Shown: positions 47,674-60,425 of the stretch, piece after piece | Layout: every line of letters begins with the position of its first letter | Position numbering within the stretch: the stretch's first letter is position 1 | Source: Epiperipatus broadwayi | Lineage: Eukaryota; Onychophora; Udeonychophora; Euonychophora; Peripatidae | NCBI GenBank assembly: GCA_028023455.1 | Contig: JAQFVV010012402.1 | Coordinates: 11,016,292 to 11,080,291 of the forward strand | DNA length: 64,000 nucleotides | Direction: 5' to 3' | Made by a program: the position numbers and the translations under genes | Notes under the pieces: generated by a model | What the model was told of the DNA's origin: nothing | Database searches by the model: none | Seen by the model: only the letters and a program-made list of their open reading frames with translations

Positions 47674-48146
47674 CATTTAGGTCAGGGGGGGGCAAATGGC
47701 GCCCCCCTAGACTTTTTTGGGCCCTCCAAAAAACCAAAAAAACCCTCCCTCGGGTGGGGTTTCTTTCCTCTTGCATGATTGAATATTCATCTCATCTTTT
47801 CCCAACGCCTCCTCCATCAACATCCCTAGGGCGGTGGGGTGGGAGGGGGGTGGTTGTTTTTTTGTTGTTGATTTTTTTTATTTTTTTTTTTTCTAACATT
47901 ATAAATTTATTTTTTTTTTTATAATTTATGAACTCTCAAAAATTAAAAAATTGGAATGGATGGTATGGGTTAAGAGAGGATGTAAAAAAAATATTTATAT
48001 TTTTTTTTTGGGAAAGAAAAGAAATTGGGTTGTGTGTTGATTAAAAAAAAATAAGCCCCCCCCCTCCCTTCCCCTTCTCCCAAAAGCCCCCCCCTCCGCC
48101 CCCCCCCCCCCCCACATCCCCCCTCCCCCCCAAAAAAACCATTTAG
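47674..48146. mobile_element. G/C-run-rich insertion with 7-bp target duplication
   Basis: CATTTAG occurs exactly at both edges (47674-47680 and 48140-48146). The 459-bp insert starts with a G-rich end (GTCAGGGGGGGG) and finishes with long C runs, giving G-rich/C-rich inverted termini (CCCCCCCAAAAAAAC at the right). It resembles a hAT-type non-autonomous element, whose target duplications are about 8 bp, but that class is inference. The stretched homopolymers may include sequencing error. The minus-strand 84-codon frame across it is an artefact of the runs. Confidence 0.55.
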
Positions 48147-48312
48147 ATGATATTAAACTTGAATCACAAACATAATTAACAAATGTTTTTCTGAAGGTTT
48201 GTGATGATGGTATTCTAGCTGTATTTTTATATTGGACTATTTCCATCATCTAATATGTGTGTTGAATGTCTTTAGAAAAGTTTAATTTTTAGTTAAATAT
48301 TCCAAATGCATT

Positions 48313-48606
48313 CAACTGTTAGTAATATCACAGCAAACAGGTTAGTATATGCACCAACTGTTAGTAATATCACAGCAAACAAATGTTAGTAACATCACAG
48401 CAAACAGGTTAGTATATGCACTAACTGTTAGTAATATCACAGCAAACAGGTTAATATATGCACAACGTTTTGGGAGGTAATTTTTCTCCCCTCTTCTTCA
48501 GGTGTTGCTGGCTTGACCAGTGACAGTACTAGCATGGTATTCGAACCTGGGTCCTTAGATTCTTGATTATAGAATTTTAAGATAACTCTCTAACCAACTG
48601 AGCCAT
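48313..48606 (-). mobile_element. tRNA-derived SINE with tandem-repeat 3' tail
   Basis: On the minus strand the head reads TGGCTCAGTTGGTTAGAG (A box; 48604-48587), with B box GGTTCGAATACC at about 48530. A central domain follows with CCTGAAGAAGAGGGGAG and TTACCTCCCAAAACGTTGTGC. The tail (48466-48313) is about four copies, one truncated, of a 41-bp unit containing CTGTTTGCTGTGATATTACT + AACA. Such tails usually copy the 3' end of the partner LINE. The tRNA part has no proper anticodon arm. Confidence 0.8.
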
Positions 48607-48610
48607 AAAT

Positions 48611-50640
48611 TAATATCAATTATTGACAAAAAAGGAAATACTTTTAGATGAACTTCAATTGCATATTGCATAAAATGCAAACTTATTCTTAATGTAAAAA
48701 ATATTTTCATTCTACAATATAATGCAATACAAATATCACCCAATGAAGGATAAAAATAATTAGGTAGCAAACATAACAAAACAACAGAAACGTATAAAAA
48801 AATGGTATGAAATAAGTAAGAGTAAACTAATTTTTTAATAAAACGGAATCATATTTTTGTTTACTATAATTAAATATATATTCACATACAATTAGAAATT
48901 TATTTTTTCGAAAAGAAAATAATATAAAATTTATACATCAACTTTGATCAAAAAGATTATTTAAAAAATCAGGTAAAAATATTTATTTAACTTATTAAAA
49001 CAATTATAATTAATAAACATTCGATGCAGGAAGTTTGACTGATAAGGTAAGACTGGATTTGAATTCCTTTACGACAAATTCATAAATAATAAAACATATC
49101 AATTATAGCATTAATAATATTTATCATAAGGTAATAAATCTCAAACCCAATATATTGTCCTTGTATTTTCAATTACAAGCTATAAAATTTTTTTAGTGAT
49201 GTTCAAATAGATTTCATTGTGTGGGGGGGAGGGGATATATGTTGTGTACAAAAATTGTATGTACAACAGATGTGTGTTTGGTTATAGTAATAATAATAAT
49301 GTTGTTAATGTTGATGATAACAATATAAGTGAAAATAGAGAATAAAGATGTTAATTAATATTTTTATTAATAATAAGTTGAATTTCATAAAATTGTCTTG
49401 TCATCTCAACCAAGAACATAATAAATAATAAATCCCAAATATAAAAAATTTATTTTGAGTAGTTCAAACACACAGTACTTTTAAATATCAAATGATTATA
49501 AAAAATATACATTATTCCAAATACTTTTAAAAAGTTATGACTTAAATTTTAAAAATGAGTAGTGGCATAACAAACTAGGACTTATTGTAAAAAAAAAATA
49601 ATAACTACAACAAGATAATGAGAAAGAAAGGAAATCTCATGAATATTAAGGCAGACAACTATACATTAAATATATAAACTCTCACTCTATAAAACTATTT
49701 TTATAAAAAGGCATTGTGGCAAATTAGCAATCCTCACTTTATCCAAATTCATACATACTTATAAAAAATTAAGTTTACATAAATTTGGCAAATAATTTTC
49801 TTTGCTATTACTAATAACAATATTTCTATTTAGTAGATAATAAACTTTTCTCATTGACACCATACATAATATTAAATAATGTTACATGTGAGAATATTCT
49901 CATTTTAGCCACAAGATTTTGAAAAAATAAGAATGACTTTTTTATTTTCAAACCTAAACGCACTTATATAGGTCAATCTTAAGTGTCTTGAAATGATAGT
50001 ATGAATATATTAAATCATTCATTTCTTTTAATAATCGTATTAACATGTATGAAACATTATGATTTACTTTGTGCTAATATTAGAGGATGGAAGACTATTA
50101 ATTTCATAACTGTTAATAAGAATATTAAAAGAAATAGATATAATGTAAATGATTTAATGTATTCACCTTTAATTTTAAGAGACTTAAGATTGGCTTATAT
50201 AAGGGCACTTAGGTTTAAAAATAAGACAATCATTCTTATTTTCTCAAAGTTTTTATCTTGTGGCTGAATTGAGAGTAATAGAATAAAATCAGAGTAATTT
50301 ATCAAGGAAACAAATATAATGAACTGGCCAAAAATAAAATAAAATTAAAATGTTTAATTCACACAATAAATAAATACAAACATGAAAATAAAGATAGGTT
50401 CTTTAAATTTTTGAGGTTTAAACCCATAAAATATATATATGAATTTAAAAAATGGATGAATACTATCCAGCCACAAGTAATAAGATTAAGTGAAACTAAA
50501 ATTTATAATAGATCTATCAACATATCTTAGTAGACATGGATACACTACTTTCTCCAAAGCAGCCTTTTCATCCTCAGCAAGGATGGGAATTATAATTAAT
50601 AAAAAGTGTCAATTTAAATAAATCAAAATTATATATATAT
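48611..50640. other. AT-rich DNA; one unassigned frame
   Basis: The 88-codon plus frame 50001-50267 contains DLLCANIRGWKTINF and SPLILRDLRLAYIRALRFKN. Its composition is less biased than chance A/T frames, so it may be a relic of a transposon protein, but I do not recognise it. The rest holds only A/T runs and a G-rich spot near 49222. Confidence 0.3.
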
Positions 50641-50647
50641 ATTATAA

Positions 50648-50795
50648 CGGTCGGGGATGATGATGAAATATCCAGTCTTACCGCATCTTCCGACAGAGCG
50701 CCACTAGGCTACTTCGAACCTAGAAAATTTATAAAGTCGACAGCTGTTGAGATCATGGCTGTCAGCCCTAGTCACCAACTCAGGTAGACACAGAA
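50648..50795 (-). repeat. tRNA-like SINE fragment
   Basis: The minus strand reads GTTGGTGACTAGGGCTGACA (A-box-like), then AGGTTCGAAGTAGCCT (good B box, about 50714-50729), followed by AGTGGCGCTCTGTCGGAAGA. Spacing and sequence fit a tRNA-derived SINE. The copy is partial. Confidence 0.6.
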
Positions 50796-50989
50796 ACTTA
50801 TATATTTAGTAAAATATATTTTTAATAATAAATAATAATAAAGGCAATCACTGTCAGTATTAATAACACTCAAAAAAAATATTTTTATAACAGAAGAAGA
50901 AAGTTGTTTTATTTTGTTTCATTAGTTATTATTTTATTTGTTTTTAACTTTATTTTTAATCTTAGAAATGTTGAGTATAGATGAGCTAT

Positions 50990-51510
50990 CCAGACCACGC
51001 ACCCAAAAGACTTTCAAACATTTGATTCCAGGCTAAAAATCCACAGCCACACCAATGCTCGCTTCCAGATATATATCAGCAACCAATGCGATATGAACAT
51101 GTTAACATAGAATCATGCTGACAGGAATGTGTGTCTGAACAGTGTGATATTATTGGAGAAAACATGAGCTTCAACCAGTATAGGAATGTGCTTCTATCTG
51201 GTGAAGGGATCATGTATGTATTATAAAGAGAACACACTACATATGGATGGGAGAGTGGTCTTATCTTGCTGATTTATCTTCTCAATCCATAGAGCTGGAA
51301 TGGGTCAATGGCACAGGAAATATGTCTGCATCCATTTTCAACGATATGACTACCTCTTTGGGGTCATGCATTCAGTGGGACTCATCGCCTTAGGTGCTAA
51401 CACACTTCACATTACATTGATATAAACGTCCATATATCTCTCCACCAGCATTGACACAACTACGAAACAAATAGTCCGAAATCAAAACCCTCTTTAAAAG
51501 TAACACATTT
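50990..51510. other. GC-richer block of unknown origin
   Basis: Composition is close to balanced, unlike the flanks. No open frame spans it and no motif was recognised. Sharp compositional edges suggest an inserted repeat or a transcript copy. Confidence 0.3.
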
Positions 51511-51954
51511 AAACTAGTCTAGCAGCCATCTACACTCAACTAACATTTAAATCATTTTATTAATTTAATTCAAAACAAAAAATGTTTAGTTTAATTAAGG
51601 TTTTAAAATCATTTTTAAGATAACATTTATATTTTAACTTATTTTTTTTCTACAAATATTATATAACCTACTTTTCTTTTAAATTTAATAATGCACAAAT
51701 AACGATGTGTTTCTATTTTTTAAATTTAAGTTTGCAATCACAAACCCCCTCCCCATTACAAACAGATCTTACACTTAGCATAAATGAAAACATATAACAC
51801 ATATTTTAAAAGATTACGTTTCAATTTTTGATAAGACTTAAATTTTTTTTAAAGTTTATAGAGTTTAGATTTGATTCAGAGAGAAAGTCTATAAATCATC
51901 TTTAAAGGAAAATAAAGTTCTGAGATTTTAAATTAAGAGTTTATAATGTTTTTT

Positions 51955-52400
51955 TGTTTATAATGTATACTTTCCTTTCTTTCTCCGTGCTCGTTCCTTC
52001 GTGATGAAGATCTGAATTTATAACAGATCCATTTCTTTTGGGCGATGACAATTTATGAAGATGCATTTACAAAGATTTCTGCATATGGCACCAGTGGTTC
52101 GATCCTGGGATCCGTGAATAGGAAAGCTACCTTCACCAGTCGCACCGAAGGAAGCACGATGAAGCTCATTACATTTTTGGTGACGTCGATAATATTTATT
52201 TTAACTTTTCTGCAACAGATGAAAGAATTTAAATTTTTAATTTTTCTAATCTCCAACTCAAATTAATTATTGTTTTGGATTTCTTTTTATAGTCCTCAGG
52301 TACCTTATCTCTGGAATGCAGGATTCATCAAACATATTTCATGTCTGTATTCCATTGTTTTATTTGGTTTGTGTCCAAGGTAAGATTTTGGGTTTTCCAC
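51955..52400 (+). other. Possible promoter-proximal or exon-containing patch
   Basis: A less A/T-rich stretch contains TGACGTCG (52180) and an apparent exon bounded by TTTCTTTTTATAG (ending 52292) and CCAAG|GTAAGAT (after 52379). This 87-bp interval is open in all three forward frames, so frame gives no evidence. A 73-codon plus frame (52045-52266) and a near-coextensive minus frame overlap here, and neither resembles a known protein. A B-box-like word GGTTCGATCC lies at 52097. Confidence 0.25.
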
Positions 52401-53595
52401 TGAGGTCTGTGTCTATCTCTGGGCGGGAACTCTTATCTATTTCGTAATCATTTCTTTAATTGTGACTTTGCCTTAAGGATCTGTTTGTAATTTTTTTTTT
52501 ATAATTAAAAAAAATCTCCGCTATTATTAAAATCAAAAGGTTTTTTATTATATATTTTATTTAAAGATTAGAATCTTTGCTTCGATTCTATAATTTATTT
52601 ATTTTTTTAAAGCTTATTTTAATATTTCAATCAATCTAACATATTAATAAATTAATAATTCGTTATTTGTGCATTTTGACAGTTTGTTTTTAATTCTGTA
52701 TTAGATAAAAAAAAAAGTTACTATTAAATTTGAATGTAACGCATATATATTGTGCCCTTGTATATGGGTCACCATTTAAGTTTTGTGCTAATCTAGTGGA
52801 AAATTTTAAATTTAAGAAGTATTTTAAAGATGTGATGTTGACTTTGCTTGTGGTAATGTTACCATAAGTTTAATTAAAGCAATCTATGAGTGTTTGATAT
52901 GTGAATTGTGTTGGTATCGAGAAGATATTTAAATGATGATGATTATGATGTAATACTGCATTAATAAATTTAATGACAAATGTTTAAAACTAAAGTATTT
53001 AAAAGACAAGTTAAAATTAGACAAGATATTTATTAAATTCAAAATATATGTTAAAAGTGAATAAAAATATTTTAAATTATAAGTACTTAAATTGAGATTA
53101 ATATTTGATTTTAATCATATCAAATAATTATTTTAAAATCTGATATAATATCTTATTTATTTTAAAAATAAATATTTATTTTAAAAAAGCAATTGTTCAG
53201 TTTATTTTAGACAAGCGTTCTTGTGTTATAGAGAACAGATGTTATATACACGCGTGGAAGTTGTCTAATAAAATTGCATAATTATTTTAAAAATCATGTT
53301 ATAAAATTTATAAATAATATGTGAGTTATCACGAGATAAAAAAATAAAGATATTAATGTAAAATATTAAATTTGATTTTAAAAATATTGTCTTAAAAATA
53401 TAACGTATTTAAAAAGATTTAGTTTATTTTAAATGATCTTATAAAAGTTAAGATTTAAACCAAGTGAGAAAGAATATTTTAAAAATGTTTGGTAAATTTA
53501 AATAAACGATAAAATTATTTGATAAAATATCAAATATTAAATAAGTCATTATTTATTTTTAATATTGTGTTGGTAAATATGTAAATAAGCAAAGT
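52401..53595. other. AT-rich intergenic DNA
   Basis: No gene or repeat recognised. Confidence 0.4.
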
Positions 53596-53607
53596 TTGAT
53601 TGTTTAA

Positions 53608-53700
53608 ACAAACCAATCAGATGTGGAGTCTCTTCCACTATAAAAGCTGGATTCAATTGTTGAGGGGGTCTCTCTACAATAAAACTTCTAAGTCGTTTGT
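53608..53700 (+). promoter_or_regulatory. CCAAT and TATA box promoter, possibly within an LTR
   Basis: ACCAATCAG at 53612 is followed by TATAAAAG at 53639-53646, normal Pol II spacing. AATAAA follows 33 bp downstream of the TATA box (53679-53684), which is unusual for a gene but normal in LTRs, where R carries the poly(A) signal. No gag/pol was found nearby, so a solo LTR or a host promoter are both possible. Confidence 0.35.
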
Positions 53701-53874
53701 GCTATTGAGAAAATAGCCAAGTAAATTTATAAACGCTCTTAAAAATCAGTTGTAAAATCATAAGAGTGTTATTGAATAATTTATAATATTTTTAAAGTAA
53801 TGAATATGCAGTAGGAACTTAATATTCCCTATTCATCTTCTCAATATCGAAACTTAATTTACGTACAAATAATC

Positions 53875-54087
53875 ATGGAAACCTCACACATCGGAGAAAT
53901 ATATCAGAAACTTTATGTTAGAAAAGTAACAGACGCTGGATTAGTACATAAAACTACAAGATGGAGAAAAGTAGTATTTTGGACTAAAAATAGTTTTCAA
54001 AAGTTAAATTACTATTGTCTATTACTAATAGATATTTTAAAAAAATATAAATATTTCTGTAAAAGAAAATATTTTGACAAATTATAG
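53875..54087 (+). CDS. Hypothetical 70-aa frame downstream of promoter-like site
   Basis: METSHIGEIYQKLYVRKVTD begins about 200 bp after the TATA box. It is mixed in composition for 35 residues, then drifts into lysine/tyrosine/phenylalanine-rich sequence typical of A/T DNA. No domain recognised. The first part may be coding, with a splice site before the poor part, but I cannot show one. Confidence 0.15.
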   Translation: METSHIGEIYQKLYVRKVTDAGLVHKTTRWRKVVFWTKNSFQKLNYYCLLLIDILKKYKYFCKRKYFDKL

Positions 54088-57029
54088 AAGTAAAATATAT
54101 ATCTTGAGGAAAGATATAAGAAGCAGTAGTAATTTTAAATAAATACTTGCCTTGTTAAGTCTTTATGCTAAAAGACTAAATATTGACGTTTTAAAAAGGC
54201 AAATAGACTATAAATATGATTATTTAAAATTGCAATATAATAAAATTGCTATATCGAAATAATCTAAACGCTGGACGTTATAGATGAAGAAATTAATTCT
54301 TACCTGAATGTTATTTATAAATGCGCAAGTAATACATGGATGTACAAATCAAGTTAAACTAAGCCAAGCCAAACTAAGTTAATTTAAAATAATTGAAGGA
54401 TAATTTTATTAATTATAACTTAGTTTTGAAATAATAACTTTTTGAATAATATTCTATGAAGAACTGGATCCAGAGAATTTATAACTATTGTTTTAATTTT
54501 GTTTTGTTTTCTTGGGGAACTTATTTTTATTTTATTGAAAAAAAGAACGTTATCATTTTTATTATAAACTTTCAAGAAACACGTGATACAACGGAACAGG
54601 AAATAGTGTTTTATTGACTTTATACGGAGGATATTTGTTAGAACTTTTATGGTAGAACAAAAGTCATCGCTGGAATCCGTAATATAAATTTTATTTTATT
54701 TATTTAACATAAAATTTAAAGTATTATTAAACTATTAAAAAGTAGGTTAGGTACATTTATTAAATAGTAACTTAAAAATAATATAATAATTAATTACATA
54801 AATTTATTTTATAATTAATTTAACACGGAATATTCTAATGAATGTTTATGAGTGAAAATGTGAATGATTTTTATTTTATGAAGCTGCAAATTCCGAAGAA
54901 TACTGGATAGCAGAATGGACATTATTATTATTATGGTAAAAATATTGTATAATGATTTTTAATGAATTTAATATGTTTTTCTTTAGATCAACTGAATATT
55001 ATGTTGTTGTAGAATGAATGGATAAATATATTATGAAAACACATACATTATATTGACAGCAAACGTTATTAAAATATGCATAATTTTTTTAAATTTATAA
55101 TATAAACATGACATAACATTACGTAAAAAGTTTAGAAATAATTATATGATTCTTTCGTAAATAATTTTTATATTTTTATTTATGCTTAGTATTAAAATGA
55201 TGTTTATTATTTATCTAAGTAATTATTTTATTTTTGCAATTTAGAAAAGGATTTTAAAAGTCTATATTTTTGTGTATTTTGTTTATTGAATAAGTTAAGT
55301 TACGTTATGAGTAGAAGCCTATATTTAGATTGAAAAGTTTACTAAGTATAGACAATATAGTATGAGTAATTTGGATAATGAATATTTTATTTGAAGTTGA
55401 TATTTGTTTTCCGGAAAATGTTTTAAATGAGTTTAGAATATGTTTTATAGATAGAAATTTATTAGAAAGGTTAGTAAAGCACATAGGGTAAAATAATGAT
55501 TTTACACAGAAAGGAATCATAGAATTTATCTAATGTAATGTTTCATGAATTTAAAATTGATAAATGATTTAAATATTAGTGTTTGAATAATACAGATGTA
55601 GAATGCATATTTTATAAAACATATAACAGAAATTACATTAGGTGGAATATAATTACAGCCAATCATTTGTTTTACATTATAAAGAGATATTAATTTTATA
55701 TAAAGCTCTTAGGCAATGCTAATAACAAAGTGAATACATAATAATACATTATAAATGATATTTAATTAATGTAGTTATTTAATAGGTAGAGCTACATTAT
55801 GTACACATGCTACATAAATAGTCTTGATATATTGTTATTTGTAGTAATTAAAGTACAACTATTTATTTAAAAAATCTAAGTTTAAGAAAAACACACTATA
55901 ATCATATTAATATAGCATTTGAAGGAATGTGTAATTGCTTATTAAGTACATAAGTTAATAACAATGTAAGCCTCTTATATTTGTATTTCTTATTTTTATT
56001 TTATTTGTTGTCATAAGTTTAAACTGTAAATAGTATAAATAAATTTTATTTGAAGTTATTGTAAATAAATTTGTTAATTTGTTTTAAAAGTGTGTCGAGT
56101 TTTCATTATTTTCACCACAGTATTTTGACATCAGATGATTTGAAATAAACATAATATTTGCACAAAATGAATTTGTTATTGTTATTTTAAAAATGAATAC
56201 AATATTTGCTTAACATTATTTTATAAGAATTGATTGACATGAACACAAATATTACAATGGTCATAAGATGATTATAATACACATTATAAGAATACAATAT
56301 TGTTTATTGCCACAGATTATTAATTCTAAGATTTTGATCTATTTTAAAATGAAGATACCATATGAAATAAAAGATATACATATGATTATTTATTTATTTA
56401 GTAATTAATTATATAAGAAAAATAGATGAGATTAAATTACACTTTAAGATTATTATTTATTATTATTATTAAAATAAGTTAGGTGTATTTAAGTTTGATA
56501 TAAAATCCCACATCATACTTATTTACATGAGTTATTATTATTTTAAAACAGCTTAGAAGAACCTGAGATTATTTAATTATATTTTAAGTTAAAAGTTAGG
56601 AATTATTTTAGTATTATTAAAGATAATTATTTCATTTAAAAGTCATAAGAATACTATAGATGTAGTGGTAGGATGATAAGGTAGTGGTAGTATTCTTATG
56701 CCATTGAGACAGTATCTTGGGAGATATTGACTCAGTGTAAATCTGCTTATTACTTTGTAACTTTACTTCGCAGTCTCATAATTTTATAAATACTTATTTA
56801 ATTAGTATAATCTAGAACTATATTGATTTTGATGATTGATAATAAATTTAATTAAGATATGATAATATAAAAAGTATATTAAAGATAGATATGCAAATTT
56901 TAATGAAACATAATAATGTAACTGAGCTAGTTGTATTTTAAACTATTTTATATATCAAGAAGTAAGGGTACAATATATATCCCGTTACAATATAGACGCA
57001 CACATGCTAATAATAACATTATATCAGAA
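54088..57029. other. AT-rich DNA without supported genes
   Basis: A 53-codon frame starts at about 54458 (MKNWIQRIYNYCFNF) with a hydrophobic, signal-like start and stops by 54619; nothing else supports it. A 71-codon minus frame at 55520-55305 has no motif. Confidence 0.3.
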
Positions 57030-59950
57030 ATCTTTAATACTTAATATTATATTTGTTTACATCCACCAGATTATAAAATAATTCATACATTAATAAATAC
57101 ACTAAATACCACATTTACATCCTCAACCCATCCCATAATATTGATTGGGGATTTCAACATAACATATAACAAATTTATAATGAAATGGTTACACTTATTT
57201 GCTTTTCCACTTATGATAGGAGAAGGGTTTCTGCCACAGAACTCCATCTCATTTAATAATGGCAGATACTCGTGAATGATTAACCTGGTATTTACTCACC
57301 AGCACTACACTATATGATGAGTTTATTACTGATAAATACATTCTTTTCAGACAATGTTGCAATCATAGTGGCTCTAAAAGATGATTTTATACACAAACCA
57401 TTAATAACAGCCAGTAAAACTGTTAGAATACTTCTGTCCAGTGACACAACTGAACATCTATTTTCAGAAATAAACACACTACTATTCAAAATTAGAGACC
57501 TTGAAATAGATCCAGTTCAAATCTGGATAACATTTGTAAACATACAATAGACAATGTAACAAGAAATCAACCAACACCATCAAAAATCCTGGTTCTGGCA
57601 GATGACATTAATAAAAAAATTATATGCAGCTCTACCACAGCAGAAGGATGCAAAAATTTAAGGGCAATGCAAAAAGCATATTAATTAACACTCAGAGAAT
57701 ATATAGTCATATAAAAAAAGAAAATATACCTAGATCATTCCCATACTTGATCAAGACAATATATTAAATGGGCATTAAGTCATGTACCAGTAAACCGAGT
57801 TCCCCCAGCAATAAATATGAATAATGAAATCATTACAGGCAACAACATGATGCAACCACTATTATCATCTTTTAAAACAAAATTGCAAAAGGGATTAAAA
57901 TTTACTCCCAAACATAACTACCTGAAAGGACCAGAAGTTAATATAAAATGTATACCTGAAGAATTTGTTGAAAGGTTTGCAACAATACCAAATGCATCCA
58001 TCAAGATATACATAGTATAGTCTTGTTTGCATATAATAACTTAAGCAAATTTATCTCAAAATATTTAGAAATTTTTTTTAACAAAACAAATATACAATAT
58101 ACAAGGACTCTACCCAATCTCTCTGGTGGCATTCATGAAAAAACAAGAAAACATGTTCACACATACAAATCTTAGACCAATATCAATGAGTCCATTGGTA
58201 TTAAGGTATTAGAGCCAGTGATCAAGAAAAAAGTCAACTCTATATATTGTCACAACTCTCAAAATTGCAGTTCGTTAAAGAAACTAGATATAAAGTCTGC
58301 ATTTAACACAGTACCAATAGATCTACCAATCAATGAAATAATAAAAAACATCAATACCAACTTCACTAATATATTTGATTGCAAATCTATTTCTGAGCAG
58401 AGAAATATACATTGGCGTCAATGGAAAATATTTACTATCTTTTATCCCTTTTTGTTCAATTCCACAAGGATCACTATTAAGTGCCCTATTATTCACATTA
58501 TACATTAATACATTGGTAAAAGTAATAGAAAATGATTTTACAGGAACATACATAATACAATTAAAAACAAATATTCCATGTGTAGCATATATGGATACTA
58601 TATCTGTGTTTCTAACATTTAAAAAAACAAATTCCAAAAATTAATTAAAATTCTCCAAAATTATACAAAAAAATGTAAGCTTAAATTCAATATGGAGAAA
58701 TCCAAGTGCATGGTCAATATATACAAGATGCTATCATAAAGAATATTTTAAAGGGACATAGAGCTCTTTTTTAGGTTTCCCCTTTTTTTAAGCAACATGG
58801 TAATGTGCTTATAAATTCAAAGAGAATAATCAATTCACTTTCCAAGTCCTACTTGTCATTATATGCAAAAATGGCACTATTTAATCTTTTAGTGATAACA
58901 AGAATTTCATACTACACCCAATAATTATATACAGCAAAGCCTTCTTATTAAAAATTGATAGCTTGTGTAGAAAGTTATTGTGGAGGAAAAATATGACCAC
59001 AATATCAATTAAATGAATTCAAAATCCCCTAGTGCAAAATGGATTGTGATTACAAGCAATAAAAATATTTCAATCTCAGAAAACCATCAATTTAATTACT
59101 TCATGCATAAGGCTATTTCCATATCTTGAAGTAATCCATAAAATCACACCAACAGACAAACCACCACTGATTACTGGGTTTTTAAACACTCTTTGTTTTA
59201 CATTGTTAAATATAACAAGTTCAGTGATCTGGACACAGAAAACTAAGGATAGGTATTGAAAAATCTATATATTAATCTATACATCATCTTCAAATGATAA
59301 TAATGAACTTTTTTAAAATATAAACAACAAACAATTAACCAAAAAATTCAAATACTGGTCACTAGAATTGAAATATTATGACTTTTTACTTAAATTAAAC
59401 ATGGAAGCACTGCTGACTCTAAATTTCTTTCATTATAAAAGGAACTATGTGCAGACTTTGCAAAAGAGAAACAGAAACTTCAGTCACATATAATTTTTCT
59501 TGTCCTATATTAAATAATATTCAGGCTAGAATTCCTAATTTATTCAAAAATAAAAAGTATACTAATCAAACACTTCTTCAATCTTTCAAAAGATAATTTT
59601 GCGCACATTAGGTCCAGAACATTTTCACTATTTTCACTATGATGTACTAGATGCACATTTACATATAATACAAATATAAGAAAGCATCCAAATACTTTGG
59701 GGAATAAAATTGAAATAATAAAAAATTTCATCAACAAACATTCACACATCAACTTGGTCTCTAATGCGACTATGATCAAACCTATAATATGATACATTAT
59801 CCCACAGAAAAAGAAGAAGAGAGAAAAAGTGGTCAAAGAAATCTTATAAAGAACTTTTGATTACATAAAATGATAATGCTGTAAAAGACAGAGTTGAAGA
59901 ATGGACACCTGAAATCCTTTATTGTTGAACAATAATCTTTTTTGTAGAAT
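57030..59950 (+). pseudogene. LINE endonuclease-reverse transcriptase relic
   Basis: An apurinic-type endonuclease segment comes first: PPDYKIIHTLINTLNTTF, then ILIGDFNITYN (about 57150-57170), the GDFN catalytic motif. The linker region follows (57314-58020 in pieces). The RT has DIKSAFNTVPIDL (about 58288), FCSIPQGSLLSALLFTLYIN (about 58450) and CVAYMDTISVFLTF (about 58583); the YADD active site is altered to YMDT. KCKLKFNMEKSKCMV follows near 58675. Near the C-terminus MCRLCKRETETSVTYNFSCP (about 59450) forms a zinc knuckle. Frameshifts and stops break it into frames of under 100 codons. It ends just before a (GAT)n(TTA)n microsatellite, consistent with a simple-repeat 3' tail. Jockey/CR1-like by motif style. 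Confidence 0.8.
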
Positions 59951-59963
59951 CATTATGTTCAAC

Positions 59964-59980
59964 GATGATGATGATGATGT

Positions 59981-60029
<49 letters not shown>

Positions 60030-60117
60030 GTTATTATTATTATTATTGTTGTTATTGTTATTATTATTGTTGTTGTTGTTATTGTTATTATTATTATTTA
60101 TTATTATTATTATTATA
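59964..60117 (+). repeat. Compound trinucleotide microsatellite
   Basis: (GAT)5, (AAT)n, then long (TTA)n with interspersed (TTG) units. Both strands give Asn/Asp/Ile/Val repeats when translated, which is not coding evidence. Confidence 0.95.
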
Positions 60118-60425
60118 CAGGAGTAAATCTTATTTCTGTCACATGTCCATTTCAATAGCTTTTGCTTTAAATCCTAAAAGTTTGTTTGATACTCCCTTTA
60201 TTAAAACTAAATTTTACACCTTGTCAAAGATAGAATAAAACTTGATTACATAGCATACTATTTAAAAAACAGTTTCCATGTGTGCATATAAAAAAATTTA
60301 ATAACATTTATTTTTGATCAACATGAGAAATAAAAATAAAGATGGCAACCTTGTTTTAAAAATTTATAGTTTCACAATAAATCTTAGTAAACTTCAACCC
60401 CCAAAACTTGCTCAATACCATCACT
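60118..60425. other. AT-rich spacer
   Basis: Nothing recognised. Confidence 0.4.

Noticed and set aside
47995-48249. 84-codon Gly-rich minus frame.
   Set aside because: Produced by C homopolymers inside an insertion.
48313-48470. CRISPR-like evenly spaced repeats.
   Set aside because: The units are contiguous tandem copies without unique spacers and form the tail of a tRNA-derived SINE in a eukaryotic context.
51370-51410. Minus-strand GCGATGAGTCCC resembling a hammerhead start.
   Set aside because: The first base pair of CTGATGA is wrong and no GAAA box or closing stem II follows.
59919-60158. Overlapping 78-codon frames on both strands (poly-Asn and poly-Ile/Asp).
   Set aside because: They only translate the trinucleotide microsatellite.
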